In this document: piece by piece, positions 1-53,245 of the stretch
Layout: the number at the start of each line of letters is the position of its first letter
Position numbering within the stretch: position 1 is the first letter of the stretch
NCBI GenBank assembly: GCA_949318235.1
Contig: OX439136.1
Location: forward strand, 1,705,504 to 1,769,503
Source of the DNA: Ecdyonurus torrentis
Lineage: Eukaryota > Arthropoda > Insecta > Ephemeroptera > Heptageniidae
Direction: 5' to 3'
DNA length: 64,000 nucleotides
Program-made: the position numbers and the translations under genes
The notes under the pieces: model-generated
Databases searched by the model: none
What the model was told of the DNA's origin: nothing
Seen by the model: only the letters and a program-made list of their open reading frames with translations

Positions 1-112
1 AATAAGGTGATATCATAGTGATGTTCGTAAACCTTGCCTTTCATGCTACAAACCACGAATATATAAACAGCATTGAAAGCTCTTGTTGAAAAAAAAAAAT
101 CCCCTTACCCCC

Positions 113-220
113 GTAAGCTGCGACGCTAACTAACTAGTTAAACCGTAGTTAAGTTGTTATTTTGATTGTTGCAACAATTAAAAAAAGATAACTAAGGTTT
201 AACTAGAGGTTGCAGCTTAC
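113..220. mobile_element. MITE-like family P7, copy 1 (about 108 bp)
   Basis: The ends are inverted: GTAAGCTGCGACGC on the left, and GAGGTTGCAGCTTAC read back on the right. Inside is a near-palindrome around GTTAAACC/GGTTTAAC. A near-identical copy is at 52376-52482, and a diverged relative lies in 50540-50740. Confidence 0.7.
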
Positions 221-276
221 AGCCATATATGATGTAATTCAAATTTTAGCCACTACAATGCAAGAATACAAAATTA

Positions 277-613
277 CGTATAAAAGTGGCGCTGCGATCT
301 AGGCGAAATTTTTAAACTTTTCCTTAGAGAACGTTAACAGAGAAGCGACAACCTCATGTTTTAGGCACACCTGCAATACATCTGTCTTGAAAGGTCTGTT
401 AAAAGTACCCAAACGTAACTGGCAGTTGAAATACTCTTAGCCAATGAGAAAGCTTCAATTTTGTGGGTAGCCAAATATTAAGCTTAAAAGTTTGGGTACT
501 TTTAGCGGGCCTTTCAAAACAGATGTATTGCAGATCTGTCTAAAACATGCACGAGGCTGTCGCTTCTCTGTTAAGGTTCTCTACTTTCCCCTAGATCGCA
601 GTGCCACTTACAT
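277..613. mobile_element. Palindromic MITE-like family P1, copy 1
   Basis: The arms are inverted repeats: GCTGCGATCTAGG and AACAGAGAAGCGACAACCTC on the left return on the right as GAGGCTGTCGCTTCTCTGTT and CCTAGATCGCAGTG. A second copy is at 6994-7229 and a half copy at 6068-6115. No coding capacity is seen. Confidence 0.72.
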
Positions 614-704
614 TACATTAAAAAAAAAAAAAAAAAAAAAAAAAACTTTTTTTTGGGGGGGGGGGGGGGGGGGGGGGGGCTGGGCAAAATTGAAAAAAAA
701 AACT

Positions 705-1010
705 GGATCATTGTGTTAGTAAACCTCCCAAAAATTTGATCTCAAAATTTTAATTATTAACACGCTGAGAGCAACCACTGTTTAGCGACCCCAAACCTAT
801 GTCACAGCTACAACGTGCTCTCACGCTAGCTTGGCGTCAGCTGGAGTTACTCTTATCTATTTTATGTACCTAAAATATTATGCCAAGTAGCGAGAGGAAA
901 AGTAAGAGTAACTTCAGCTCACGTCAAACTAATGTGAGAGCAAGTTGTAGCTGTGAGGTAGTTTCTGAGTCGCTAAACTGACTTGCCATAGAAGTTGCGT
1001 GATATAAGTA
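705..1010. mobile_element. Palindromic MITE-like family P2, copy 1
   Basis: A left arm with GTCACAGCTACAACGTGCTC is mirrored by GAGAGCAAGTTGTAGCTGTG on the right. Other copies: 11560-11923, and one split into 25618-25802 and 27182-27390 by a later insertion. Confidence 0.72.
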
Positions 1011-1202
1011 TTGTCTGTTGTCATAACTTTAAACATAAATAATTAAAGAGGGGGGGGGGGGGGATTATACAATTTAATTAAAATGTGTTCATCTTAGGAG
1101 CAAATTTGATTTTGATGTGAAGTTTGTGGCAGTGGCCCATGTACATATTTAAAATGTTATAGACGTGTGCATTCCTGACAAAGTTGTCGCTATTATTTTC
1201 AG

Positions 1203-32261
<31,059 letters not shown>

Positions 32262-32475
32262 AACAAAACAAATATAAAGTGAACACAGTCAAATATTGAG
32301 AAAAAGTGGCGTGGCGGAGTGAAAACATAGTTAAAACAATTCCAAAGATTTTTTTGATTTTAATTACTATATTTAGACAGTTTCAAAGTCAAATGATATT
32401 TATTATATTTTTTACCATGCGTCTTTCAGTTATTTTTGTTGTTATTATGATAATTTATTTTAAAAATAAATAAAA
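32262..32475 (+). other. 3' UTR of the SCAF-like gene, poly(A) signal at 32465
   Basis: AT-rich sequence after the TAA stop. An AATAAA hexamer lies at 32465-32470, with an overlapping second copy at 32469. It is the first good poly(A) signal after the stop. The end point is inferred. Confidence 0.55.
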
Positions 32476-33616
32476 ACGTGATATTTTTATATTTAAAAAA
32501 CATAATTTTCATTATTATAAATAGTTTTTTAAAAAAAAAACAGCAACCCATAAAAAAAATTTTCAGTTAAAATTAGGAGAAAAAATAAAATCTTAACTCC
32601 GTATGTTTGGATATAGGTAATCTGTGAAGGTAGGTCATTCACTCACTCACTCCGTTACTTACTGGACTGTGTTTGCTATGGACGAGAGAGACTGACACGC
32701 GTGCAACAACCCGTGCCCTCACTCAAACTGAGTGCTGGGTGCAAGGTATAGTGAGCGAACTTTATAACAAAAAACAATACAAAAAAAACAAACAACATGT
32801 TTTTTTTTCTCTCTGCAGAGACTTTGTTTGATCTTCTGAAATATATAAAAACTCTTGCATGATTTCATTTCAAAAAAAAAAAAAAAAAAAAAAAGTTGTG
32901 AATTTGTTTCAAACACTAGCTGGATGTATAACTCGAATTTTGTACATCTCTTTAACTTTTTTCTTGTGTGTTTTAAAATAATAATAATAATGTATCTTTA
33001 ATTAAAAAAAACTCGTTAGTTAGGATTGTGGGTTATAAATAATAATTATCTTATCTCACTATTGGAGTATTTTTATATCACTGACTTTTTGGAAATGATT
33101 TTTTTTTTTCGTTTTAATTGATAAGTTAATTAATTTAATATAATTATTTCTGGTGCCATTTATCAAAAAATTTGACGTTTTTATAATGTCATTTCATGGC
33201 CAGTCTTATTAATTAAGGCGTTTAAAGTTAAAGAAAACTCGTTAATGGCTTAAAATGCGTAGAAACATATATCCTCGTAATAATTTCTTTTGCTAGCATT
33301 AGTGTTCTCGCAAAAACACGCTAAATATTATTTTGTGCGGCGCATACAGCTAGGGTTTTCAGCGTTGAACTGGAGTTTGATACTTGTTTGTGTTTTAATT
33401 ACTTTGTTTGTTTATGTTACAGCGTCAGGTCAGAGAGGATATGTTGATACCTATCTTCTCAAGTTTACGTACTGTACTTTAAGCAAACTTAACTTTACAA
33501 TTTTCACTCAAAACCAACGGTCTACGTTGCTACATGTTTAAAGTGTTCATCATACGATGCATATATTTGACGCATTCCAATGTACAGTGTAAACATAAGC
33601 TAGAACAATGGTCAAA

Positions 33617-33835
33617 AATCGATCTTCTCGCATCAAGATGAAGCTACTACACTTTACAAATTTCCGAAGAATGAACGATCTACACTTTACAAATGTGCAG
33701 CTACCTGGAGCTTCACCTACCTGTCTGTTTTATATAGCAGAAGCTTCAGGTAGCCTTGACTTTGTAAAGTGTAGATCATTCATTCTTCGGAAATTTGTAA
33801 AGTGTAGTAGCTTCATCTTGACGTGAAAAGATCGA
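33617..33835. mobile_element. Palindromic MITE-like element (same as the one nested at 40845)
   Basis: GATCTTCTCGCATCAAGATG, ACTACACTTTACAAATTTCC and AGCTACCTGGAGCTTCACC are mirrored by AGCTTCAGGTAGCC, GGAAATTTGTAAAGTGTAGT and CTTCATCTTGACG. The second copy is at 40845-41092, inside P4. Confidence 0.8.
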
Positions 33836-33944
33836 AATGCAGATGTTCACATGTAATTTTCAAAAACAACGTGAACGTTTGGTTCACATTGTCCTAACTT
33901 TGTTTATCTGTCAACGTACGTCAAATTTCTGCGTCATTTGAATA

Positions 33945-34258
33945 TTATTTAAAGAGCCCCTCATGGCCTCAAAAACAAATTTCCTCTCAATTATAAATCA
34001 TGAGATAGGACTATTATAAATCCACATATTTTGTGGCTTAACCCTTCAGTACTCTCGCAAACTGGGAAGAAAACTTGTAAAGTAGGCACCCGCGCTACAA
34101 TTTCTATTGTAGACCCGGAATTGTTGACGTCATGAATTCCTAAAGTTGCCTACTTTACAGTTTTTCAACCCCAGTTTGTGAGGCTACAGAAGGGTTGAAG
34201 GATATAATATATGTATGTCCCATCTCATGAATTTTACGTTTGTTTGAAGCCTGGAGCC
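33945..34258. repeat. Imperfect palindrome about 310 bp
   Basis: AAAGAGCCCCTCATGGCC, CATGAGATAGGAC, GTGGCTTAACCCTTCAGTA and GTAAAGTAGGCA are mirrored by TGCCTACTTTACAG, CAGAAGGGTTG, GTCCCATCTCATGA and GGAGCCCTTTAA. Confidence 0.65.
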
Positions 34259-34462
34259 CTTTAACAGCAGAGAACTTTAACAGAGAATTGTCATCCCCAT
34301 GTTCACATATCCCCTACATTGCTTTATTTCAAGGCACCAATAGCAGCCAGTAGCAAAACAATCCAGTCTGAGGAACCAATGAGAGAGCGTATTGCTGCCT
34401 TGAAATAAAGTGATTTAGGCTTACAGTCTTGCATATCAAGTCTGCCTTATACATGCAGGGGA

Positions 34463-34945
34463 ATAAAGAGGAAGTTCAGGGGTTACAACATTGCTTCTTC
34501 AATGTTAGATAATGACAAGAACTTCATATATGATGACCCATAAGCCTTCCGTAGCCCCAAAATCTTGCGTTCATCCTACGAGATATGCAACCCGCTACAA
34601 CATATGACTATTGACTTGTAAAGGAACAACTGTTTTGAAGCTCACCATAAGCGATTTCGCTCACATCTGCTCACGCTTCGACTTACTGCACATGAGTAGT
34701 AAGGAGAAACGGAAGCAGATGTGACTGAAATCGCTTATAGTCGGCCTCAAAGCAGTTGTTTCTTTATTAGTCGTAGCTATGACGTAAAATATACGGTACA
34801 GGTTGCATATCTCGCAGGATGATCACGATTTGGTGGGGCTACTGAAGGGCTTTGGGTCATCATATGTGAGTTTATGAACAGTTAACTTGTCATTATCTAA
34901 CATTGAAGAAGTTATGTTGTAACCTCAGAACTTCCTCTGTAAGGT
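34463..34945. repeat. Palindrome about 480 bp
   Basis: GAGGAAGTTCAGGGGTTACA, AATGTTAGATAATGACAAG, GAGATATGCAACC, GTTTTGAAGC and AGCGATTTCGCTCACATCTG are each mirrored on the right half. The right half ends TGTTGTAACCTCAGAACTTC. Confidence 0.75.
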
Positions 34946-35390
34946 TCTTCATTTAACTGGAGAAGTAAATTGGTGATCTTAGAAGTTGAGAAGTGTGGAT
35001 CATTTGTTTTGAGTAGAACTTTTCAAGTGTGGTTGACGTGATGTACGGTTGTACCAACAAGAGAGTGACATGTTATTACAGTGCTGTCAATAACCTCATC
35101 CTCAAGGGTGCTCTGCTGTAATGTACCAAGTCAATTTGACCTTTTTTTTTTTTTTTTTTTTTTTGCTGCAATTGACATGAAATGGAAAAATTTAAAATTT
35201 GGGGTCGATGTGATGAAATTTAATTTTCAAGGTCAATTGGACTTTATAATGGAGCACCCTTGATATGAATCAAGTAGTCCAGATTTCACAGATACTTTAT
35301 CATGCATGGGTCCAAATCTAAGGCAGTTCACAATAATAATAATAGTACAAATAGGGATATGTTGATACCTATCGTCTCATGTTTACGTAC

Positions 35391-35730
35391 TTAAATCCCT
35401 TGTCAACTTACTTTTTTATCATTTAAAATACTAGATTGATAATTACCATACCTTATTATCCATGAATTAGACACCAACTGACGTCACAATGAACCAATGG
35501 GGTCGTGATGGCGTGCAAAGAACTTGAGGGAGGGGCTTAAATGGATCACGTGACCAGAGCGGTGACTGTGATTGGTGGCTGTACATTGTGACGTCAGATG
35601 GGTGAAAACCGTCAAAATGAAAATAAATACAAAATCAACGTGTTGGTGTCTAATTCATGGATAATAAGGTATGGTAATTATCAATCTAGTATTCTAAATG
35701 ATAAAAAAGTAACTTGACAAGGGATTTAAA
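35391..35730. mobile_element. Palindromic family P3, copy 3
   Basis: Starts AAATCCCTTGTCAACTTACT and ends with the inverse TAACTTGACAAGGGATTTAA. The core has CACGTGACCAGAGCGGTGAC and two TGACGTCA-like sites. Confidence 0.8.
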
Positions 35731-37207
35731 GTAGGCTTCAAAACCATTAGTTTGTCAAAAATGTTTTTGTACAACAATTTGTTATGTTGCTTCTTACTTA
35801 ATTAATCAATCTCATTCTCTTGATGGTACAACTATAAGAAGATAATTTTTTTATTGCTTCGTTAAGTAGCATTTTATTTAAATGATAATAGTATCTTTAT
35901 TCCTATGTGACCCCTGCCCTCCCACCCATATTTTAAACATTCATTGAGTTAAAATTAAAAAAAAAAAAAAAGTTGGACTCCATTCTAATTAAATTGACTA
36001 TCATGAGAGCACCTACTGATGGCTTATTTTCCCAGATATTTCTCATATTAACATGACAAGAATTAAGTCAAAGAAAAATGGTTAAAGTTCGGAATTTTGT
36101 GGTCCAACAACCAGTTATGATTAGCTTCAACATTGCACTGATGAAATATGTGTATGCACGCAGTAGCAATTCAAATTGCAGTGCATTTATTATTTTCATG
36201 TTACATCGCGTGGAATAGATAAACTGTTACCCCTTAGGTTGTTATTCTGAATTATTTCATACATATATAACGTAGATTATATAATAATTAGTTCTTTCAT
36301 TAATTATGAATATTTTACGACAAATATAGCAAGTATTAACCCATTTTTTAATTGACAATTAAAATACTAATTGTTTCAAGTTAAAGTATATATAACAAAG
36401 AAAGATATGTCAGTGTGAAGAAACGTGAGTCATGTAAAACTCACTTTTTGTAATTATAATACATCGCAAGAACAACAATGACAATGTTTTTATTTATTTT
36501 GTTTTAGGCTTCTATTTTTTATATAAAATTATAGCAAAAATCATTTCCAAAAATAAATTATTGGCGTCTTACTTTGAAATTTCAAAGACCATTTTCATTT
36601 TTTTTTTTATTATAAACAAAAAATACTCCAATATATTTTTCTTCTTCCTTTTTTTAGCAGGCATTTTAAATTTAATTAATCACGTGCGATTTTTTTTTAA
36701 AAATGTCAAAAAATAAGAGCGACATTTAAGTTTTTAAAAAATATCCTCGTTTATGTTAATTTTACTAATTGTACATATTTCTGTCTTAATGCATGATCCT
36801 CTAATAAATTATATAAGTAGAAATAACTTCTTTTTGTAAAGTATATTAATTAATTACTTTTAAATATATCAATAACAAACAAATTTAAATGGTACGCAAA
36901 GCAAAAGGGTCTTATATATATAACATGTGCATGATTGTTCCATAGTGCAACTTTGATTGCATTCAAAGTTTATGCAAACATTTTTTTTTTTTTTTTTAGG
37001 ATTTGTTTTTAAATCATCATTATTATTGCAAATAGTGTTTTTTTTTAAATATATTATGCTTGATATTTAAGATTAAAATATATAATAAGTATATAAAAAA
37101 ATGTAATTATTGCCGTGAATTTTCATTTTTGAAATTTTATTCCATGTCTTTTCTTAATTGTTTTTTCAGCTTTAGGTTTTCTCCAAGATTTTTTTTTTTT
37201 TTTTTTT
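35731..37207. other. AT-rich intergenic sequence, nothing recognised
   Basis: Poly-A and poly-T runs and AT-rich DNA. No open frame of note, repeat family member or RNA gene is seen. Confidence 0.5.
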
Positions 37208-37541
37208 TTAAGGCGTAGAACACCCTGAACAAAAAAGTTGTGTAATATCCTAACAAACTTAAAAATCAACGTTGCTTTGGCCGAAGTCATTGATTGCTAT
37301 TTTATTTTCCATTCACAAAATGCCGCTGTCGCGCGGTCACTGACGTCACAGCTCGCTTGTTTTACGCGCGCGTAAACCAGGCGAACTGTGACGTCAGTGA
37401 TCACCAGCCGGCATTTTGTGAATATAGAAAATAAATTAGAAATCAATGACTTAATTATTCGGCCAAATCAACGTTGATTTTCAGGTTTGTAAGGATATTA
37501 CGCAACTTTTAATTTTGTTCAAGGTGTTCTACGCCTTTAAG
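37208..37541. mobile_element. Palindromic family P6, copy 1
   Basis: AAGGCGTAGAACACCCTGAA is mirrored by TTCAAGGTGTTCTACGCCTT. The inner arm AAATCAACGTTGCTTTGGCC and GACGTCACAGCTCGC are mirrored, with an ACGCGCGCGT tip. Confidence 0.8.
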
Positions 37542-37546
37542 GATTC

Positions 37547-37864
37547 TTAAAGACGTAGAACACCTTGAACAAAAAACTTGCCTAATATCCTAACATACCC
37601 AAATATCAACATTATTTTGGCCGGAGTCATTGATTTCTAATTTATTTTCCATTTACAAAATGTCAGTTGCGGGTTTACTACGTCACAGCTCGCCTGGTCC
37701 ACGCGCGCGGAAACAGGCGAGCTGTGACGTAGTAAACCCGCAACAGACATTTTGTAAATGGAAAATAAATTAGAAATCATTGACTCAGGCCAAAATAATG
37801 TTGATATTTGGGTATGCTAGGATATTAGGCAAGTTTTTTGTTCAAGGTGTTCTACGCCTTTAAG
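37547..37864. mobile_element. Palindromic family P6, copy 2, adjacent to copy 1
   Basis: Same architecture as copy 1, with AAAGACGTAGAACACCTTGA and its inverse as ends, and GTTTACTACGTCACAGCTCG around a CACGCGCG tip. Five bases separate it from copy 1. The third copy (56536-57034) is interrupted. Confidence 0.8.
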
Positions 37865-38224
37865 ATTCTAGCCACTTTTTTATGAAAACAGGCAATTTGA
37901 AAGATAAATTCTTATTAATTATAGCCAAAAGAAAAAGGAGAAAAATCAACATTACTGAAAAATAGTAATTTTGATCGAAAATTTAAAAAAAAAATATATA
38001 TATTGTCATTTCACAGTATGGGATGTACAAAATAACACACACATATATATTTATATAATTTAGTGAAAATATTTATATACTTATTAATAGCTCATTCTGT
38101 ACATATGCCGTTAGACGTTAGACTATAGAGATAAGAACCATGTATTCAATTACAAATGGATCACATTGCTCACCACATAATTTGCATTTACATGAGACCA
38201 CACCACACTCTTAATGGACGTTAT

Positions 38225-38530
38225 CGGTTTAGCACGCGGGGAAAGCTAATTAAGGGTCCCCTAATTTAACATTACGCTTATGGGGGAAAACATGTTTTTT
38301 GCGATTTTTGAGAAAACATCTTCACCGATTACGCAGAAATTTAAGTGAGAAATACTAGACATACTTTCAAGTGTTTTAAGCCATAGTCAATTTTCAGGAA
38401 TTTTTTAAACCGACAACCTCCATTGCTACTCTTTAAATATGTAAATTTTGACGTGAAAACCCTGTACTGCAAATGTAGTAAAAATGTGATTTTTTTTTTT
38501 ATAGTTTGGATTTTCCCAATTAACATGCAG
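38225..38530 (+). mobile_element. MITE-like family P11, copy 1
   Basis: CCCCTAATTTAACATTACGC, TTATGGGG, GCGATTTTTGAGAAAAC and AGTGAGAAATACTAGACATA recur at 58100-58300, inverted at 60478-60705, and diverged at 40040-40460. Confidence 0.7.
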
Positions 38531-38929
38531 TTTTAAAGGCTGGAGTAATATAAAATAACATGTTGATGTCCTCAGACTTTTCAATTCTTATCTTGATAGC
38601 TAGACCTCTCAAAAACAGCTAGCTAGAGGGTTTTATATTATAGTTAATTGGCTTGAAGTATATATTATGTACCTTACTCAACAAAGAATATTAACAGAAT
38701 TTTGGAAACCATTTTAACTTTTTAACGTTTCATAAAATACTTTTTTTCCCCTACATTATCACTACATTATTACATGATCATTAGGATGTGCCAATGCCAA
38801 CTATTCAACTAATCTATATTATAAATTTAAAAAGAAATGCGAGCAACAAAAAATTTGAATAGATTATGATATAACTAAAGATGAAGCTTTGAGAAATCTT
38901 TTTGAAATTCATATTTTTTCGCGGCTAAA

Positions 38930-39035
38930 ATGTTGCGCATGACGCCATATTGCGCCATCAGCTGCTAAATTCTGAAGAGAACTGTCAAAAAATTAAAAAT
39001 TACTCTAGTTTTATTAATGAGATTTCCAATCAAAT
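38930..39035 (+). promoter_or_regulatory. Likely promoter/5' UTR of the TMCO4-like gene
   Basis: Just upstream of the start codon lie two CGCCAT motifs ten bases apart (38943 and 38953). Read on the other strand they are ATGGCG, resembling YY1-type core-promoter sites common at metazoan housekeeping genes. No TATA box is evident. The transcription start is not determined. Confidence 0.35.
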
Positions 39036-49875
<10,840 letters not shown>

Positions 49876-50060
49876 GCCAGGGCAGGGCAAGGCAGGGCGG
49901 AGAACTTCAGATATGGAGTTAAGTACTTTAATTTAAGGAAAGCATCACTGCGGCGAGCATCAATATTAAAGTCAAATGTAGAAATATATATGTACCAGCG
50001 CTGGCCCTACTTACTTACTTACTTCCTCTTGTGGCACTTCCTCTTCTTGTTTTAAATAAA
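49876..50060 (+). other. 3' UTR of the TMCO4-like gene, poly(A) signal at 50055
   Basis: A GGCAGGGC-rich start after the stop and a short (CTTA)n run near 50010. AATAAA at 50055-50060 is the first good signal. The transcript end is inferred. Confidence 0.5.
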
Positions 50061-50261
50061 ACTCCACTTTCTCTACTTGTCTTGAAGTATGCTGGTGCCA
50101 AAAGATCTCAATTTGTTTGCAACATTTTTACTTAACTACAGTATATAATATATATAAATTATGTAATAACTTCACAATTGTAAGGTCAGTGCTGGTTTCC
50201 TTCTAATATTTTAATTTATTTTATATAAAGTAGATAATTTTAAATGTACCAAACCGGAAAA

Positions 50262-50398
50262 AGAAGTGCAGGAAAAGGAAACCACGTGATGGTAAAAGTG
50301 GGAGAAATGTGGTTGCCAGCAGCAAGCTAGGCCTGAGCTACCTCCCACTTTTACCTTCACGTCACGTCGTTTCCTCTTCCGTTACTTCCTTTTCAGCT
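50262..50398. repeat. Palindrome about 135 bp with flanking short tandem repeat
   Basis: GAAAAGGAAACCACGTGATG and GGTAAAAGTGGGAG are mirrored by CTCCCACTTTTACCTTCACG and CGTTTCCTCTTCC. The next 100 bp carry three copies of a CAGACCAGCCTTGTGATTGG-type unit. Confidence 0.65.
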
Positions 50399-50819
50399 TT
50401 TTGAGTAAACATAAACAATCTGTGATTGGCAGTTGACTTACAGACCAGCCTTGTGATTGGCTGCTGATTAACAGACCAGCCTTGTGATTGGCTGATAGCT
50501 CCAGTATCGATCTCATGCATGAGAAAACCTTGTTAACGTAGTAAAAACAAGTTAAACGTTAGTTAAGCTATTTTGATTGTTGCAACATGGTATGGGGTGT
50601 ACACAATGATGCCTAAAATGACGTAACTTTCACGTAACAATCCAAATAACTTTGATTGTTGTATCTTCACGTAAGAGTTACAGTACGTCAATTACACGTC
50701 GTTGTGAACAGTTAGAGGTTGCAGCTTTATTACGGCCACTACACACTTTATTTTTATTAAAGAAATCAATTATTTTATATAATATTAACATAATTAAAAG
50801 TTCCATCCAAATATTTTAT

Positions 50820-50857
<38 letters not shown>

Positions 50858-51531
50858 TTTTAGGTTTTGTACAATAAGAGAACTGTTGTTGACTTATGCA
50901 CAAAGGTATGTGGACGTATATATATATGTATATTGCTAAATAATAAATGATGTGAATTATGTTTTTGTGGGCAGCAAGATGTTCAAATTGTCACTTGTTG
51001 GCATATAATTGTGAGCGTATATATTTTATTTAATTTAGCGGGAGTAAAAATAACATTTGAAACTTAGCACGTGTCTTTGAATGTTAATATTTTATATATA
51101 TGTATATAGGATAATACTTTACATAAGTTACAGTGTTTTTATTTTTTTTACTTATGAAAGACTGAAAATGCTTCAAAAGTATTTTTTTAAATTTTAAGAA
51201 AAAATCAATTATGTATTACAATACTAATACAATATATATTACACAGCTTTCAAAATTTATTGTTTAATCCAAGAGCTTTACTTTTATTTTTATTTTTATT
51301 TATTTTTTTTTTTAATTTTTTTTTATCAATATAACATATTTTGTGATGTACGTATTATATAATTTTTTTTTTATAAATTCGTTCATATAATGAGAAAAAT
51401 ATATTTTAATGTTATCAATACAGTTTAGTATTTTATATCGCTGTCAATATTTGCAATGGTTTAAAAAAAGGGCCTCTATTTAATCAAAATGTTTATACAG
51501 TATATTTTATATAGTATAATAATCAATCATT

Positions 51532-51534
<3 letters not shown>

Positions 51535-51607
<73 letters not shown>
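51535..51607 (+). repeat. (TA)n microsatellite
   Basis: About 36 TA units. Confidence 0.95.
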
Positions 51608-51611
<4 letters not shown>

Positions 51612-52194
51612 GATACATAACTGAAATATTTAATGGCTATATTATCCAGTGGTAATTTCACCATATATATAAATAAACATAATATATAAATTTAAGTATT
51701 TAAATTTGGTATTAATATACAGGTAAAAACTGACACGTCATATTGCTGTAGTGCTCTGAGGTATACACACTAATTGTATTCATTTTAAAATGTACGTACG
51801 TATTTTGTATTTTTTGTATCAACATTACTAGGTGAAAATGTTCATTAAAATGCATCATGTATTTCTTTACTTAACTTATTGAATTTATTGTAATTTAAAA
51901 ATAAAAACAACTCATTTTAAATTTATTTATTTATTTAAAAATGCCTTTCCAATTATTTATTATATAATAATTCTGCTGTTATAATCCCCCCCCCCCCCCC
52001 ACAAATACAAGACTTGCAAAAATAAGTTGGTTAAATAAAGAATTGCTATTTATTGCGATTGATTTAAAAGTCAAGAAAAATAAAACTTACAAAAAATAAT
52101 AATAATTTATTAAAAAATAAAGTTAAATGAAAACGTGAAATTCGGATAACGGATAATTTTTTATCTGAATTTCGAAATCCTGTTTAAAGTTTTA

Positions 52195-52345
52195 TTATAT
52201 ATATAGACTAAACTACCCTAACAATAATTAATGTAGCATAATCCGGATTGACGATCCGGATCATGATCCGGATTTAAAACGGATCAGTGAATCTGGATAA
52301 CATTTTCTCCGCCATTTTAATTTTAATCCAGATTTTAATTTTATC
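52195..52345. repeat. ATCCGGAT-rich palindromic cluster
   Basis: AATCCGGATTGACGATCCGG, ATCATGATCCGGATT and ACGGATCAGTGAATC: several overlapping short palindromes around GATCCGGATCATGATCCGGAT. Confidence 0.55.
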
Positions 52346-52375
52346 AGAATTTCGACAGCACTAATACTAACCCCC

Positions 52376-52482
52376 GTAAGCTACGACGCTAACTAACTAG
52401 TTAAACCGTAGTTAAGTTGTTATTTTGATTGTTGTAACTATTAAAAAAGATAAATAAGGTTTAACTAGAGGTTGCAGCTTAC
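52376..52482. mobile_element. MITE-like family P7, copy 2
   Basis: Nearly identical to 113-220, including GACGCTAACTAACTAGTTAA. It is followed by a (CTTA)n run (52489-52516). Confidence 0.75.
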
Positions 52483-52486
52483 AGCC

Positions 52487-52517
<31 letters not shown>

Positions 52518-52892
52518 GTATAATACTTATTTCTTAAAGCTTAAATTCAGAAAAAATTTAATCTTTTTAACTTATTTGCTCAGCAAAATCATTTTTACCG
52601 CCCATTTAAATCAATGAATGCTATATAACAAGTTGCTACGTAATTTAGTTATATAAATAATAACAAATGTAAGAATGTGAATACACGCTAAAAAATTACA
52701 ACCATAAAATAAACTGATAAATAATTAAATACTAAAGAAAGAAAAAAATAAATAACACAAATTTCTCTTATACCTGTTAACCCTAAAAATAGCAAACAAA
52801 TAAAAAAAAAAGAAAAATCAATATTATATATTTCTTCTGAAATATTTTATTGTTTTATCAATAATTTATTATATCTAAAAGTAGTTTTTTTC

Positions 52893-53245
52893 TCTCTCTT
52901 AAAGCCATAGACCACATAAAACAACATGTGCTTTTTATTGATTAAACACGAAATGGGATCTTCAAAACTGATGACAATTTTTACCAGAATGTTAATGTAG
53001 CCCCACGAGAGAGTGTGAAAATACTGTAAAGTATGCAATTTAAGTGACTATTCATGTTTATGACGTCAGAAACATGCAAAAATTAATATGAAAATGTTGT
53101 GCGAGTTGCATAAATTGAATGTTCTGATCACTGCTACGGGACTACTGTTGGATTTTGAGACAAACTAAAGTTATTTATGTAAAAATCCCAGCAAGTGTTT
53201 TGTGATATAAATGCTATATAATGTTTTTCTCTGATCTATTCCTTT
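52893..53245 (-). mobile_element. MITE-like family P9, copy 2 (inverted)
   Basis: CATAGACCACATAAAACAAC, CCCCACGAGAGAGTGTGAAA, TTTATGACGTCAGAAACATG and CCAGCAAGTGTTTTGTGATA are the reverse complement of the copies at 26250 and 62140. Confidence 0.78.

Larger units (their letters stand above)
1..1202 (+). other. Intron of the SCAF-like gene filled with small palindromic repeats
   Basis: No coding signal is seen. The stretch holds repeat family P7 (113-220), P1 (277-613), a poly-A/poly-G tract (about 621-679) and P2 (705-1010), described separately. The next exon begins at 1203. Confidence 0.7.
32476..38930. other. Intergenic region between the SCAF-like and TMCO4-like genes
   Basis: No gene is supported here. 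The first kilobase is AT-rich with homopolymers. Then come hairpins at 33617-33835, 33945-34258 and 34463-34945, a P3 copy (35391-35730), AT-rich sequence to about 37200, two P6 palindromes in tandem (37208-37864) and a P11 copy (38225-38530). Confidence 0.55.
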
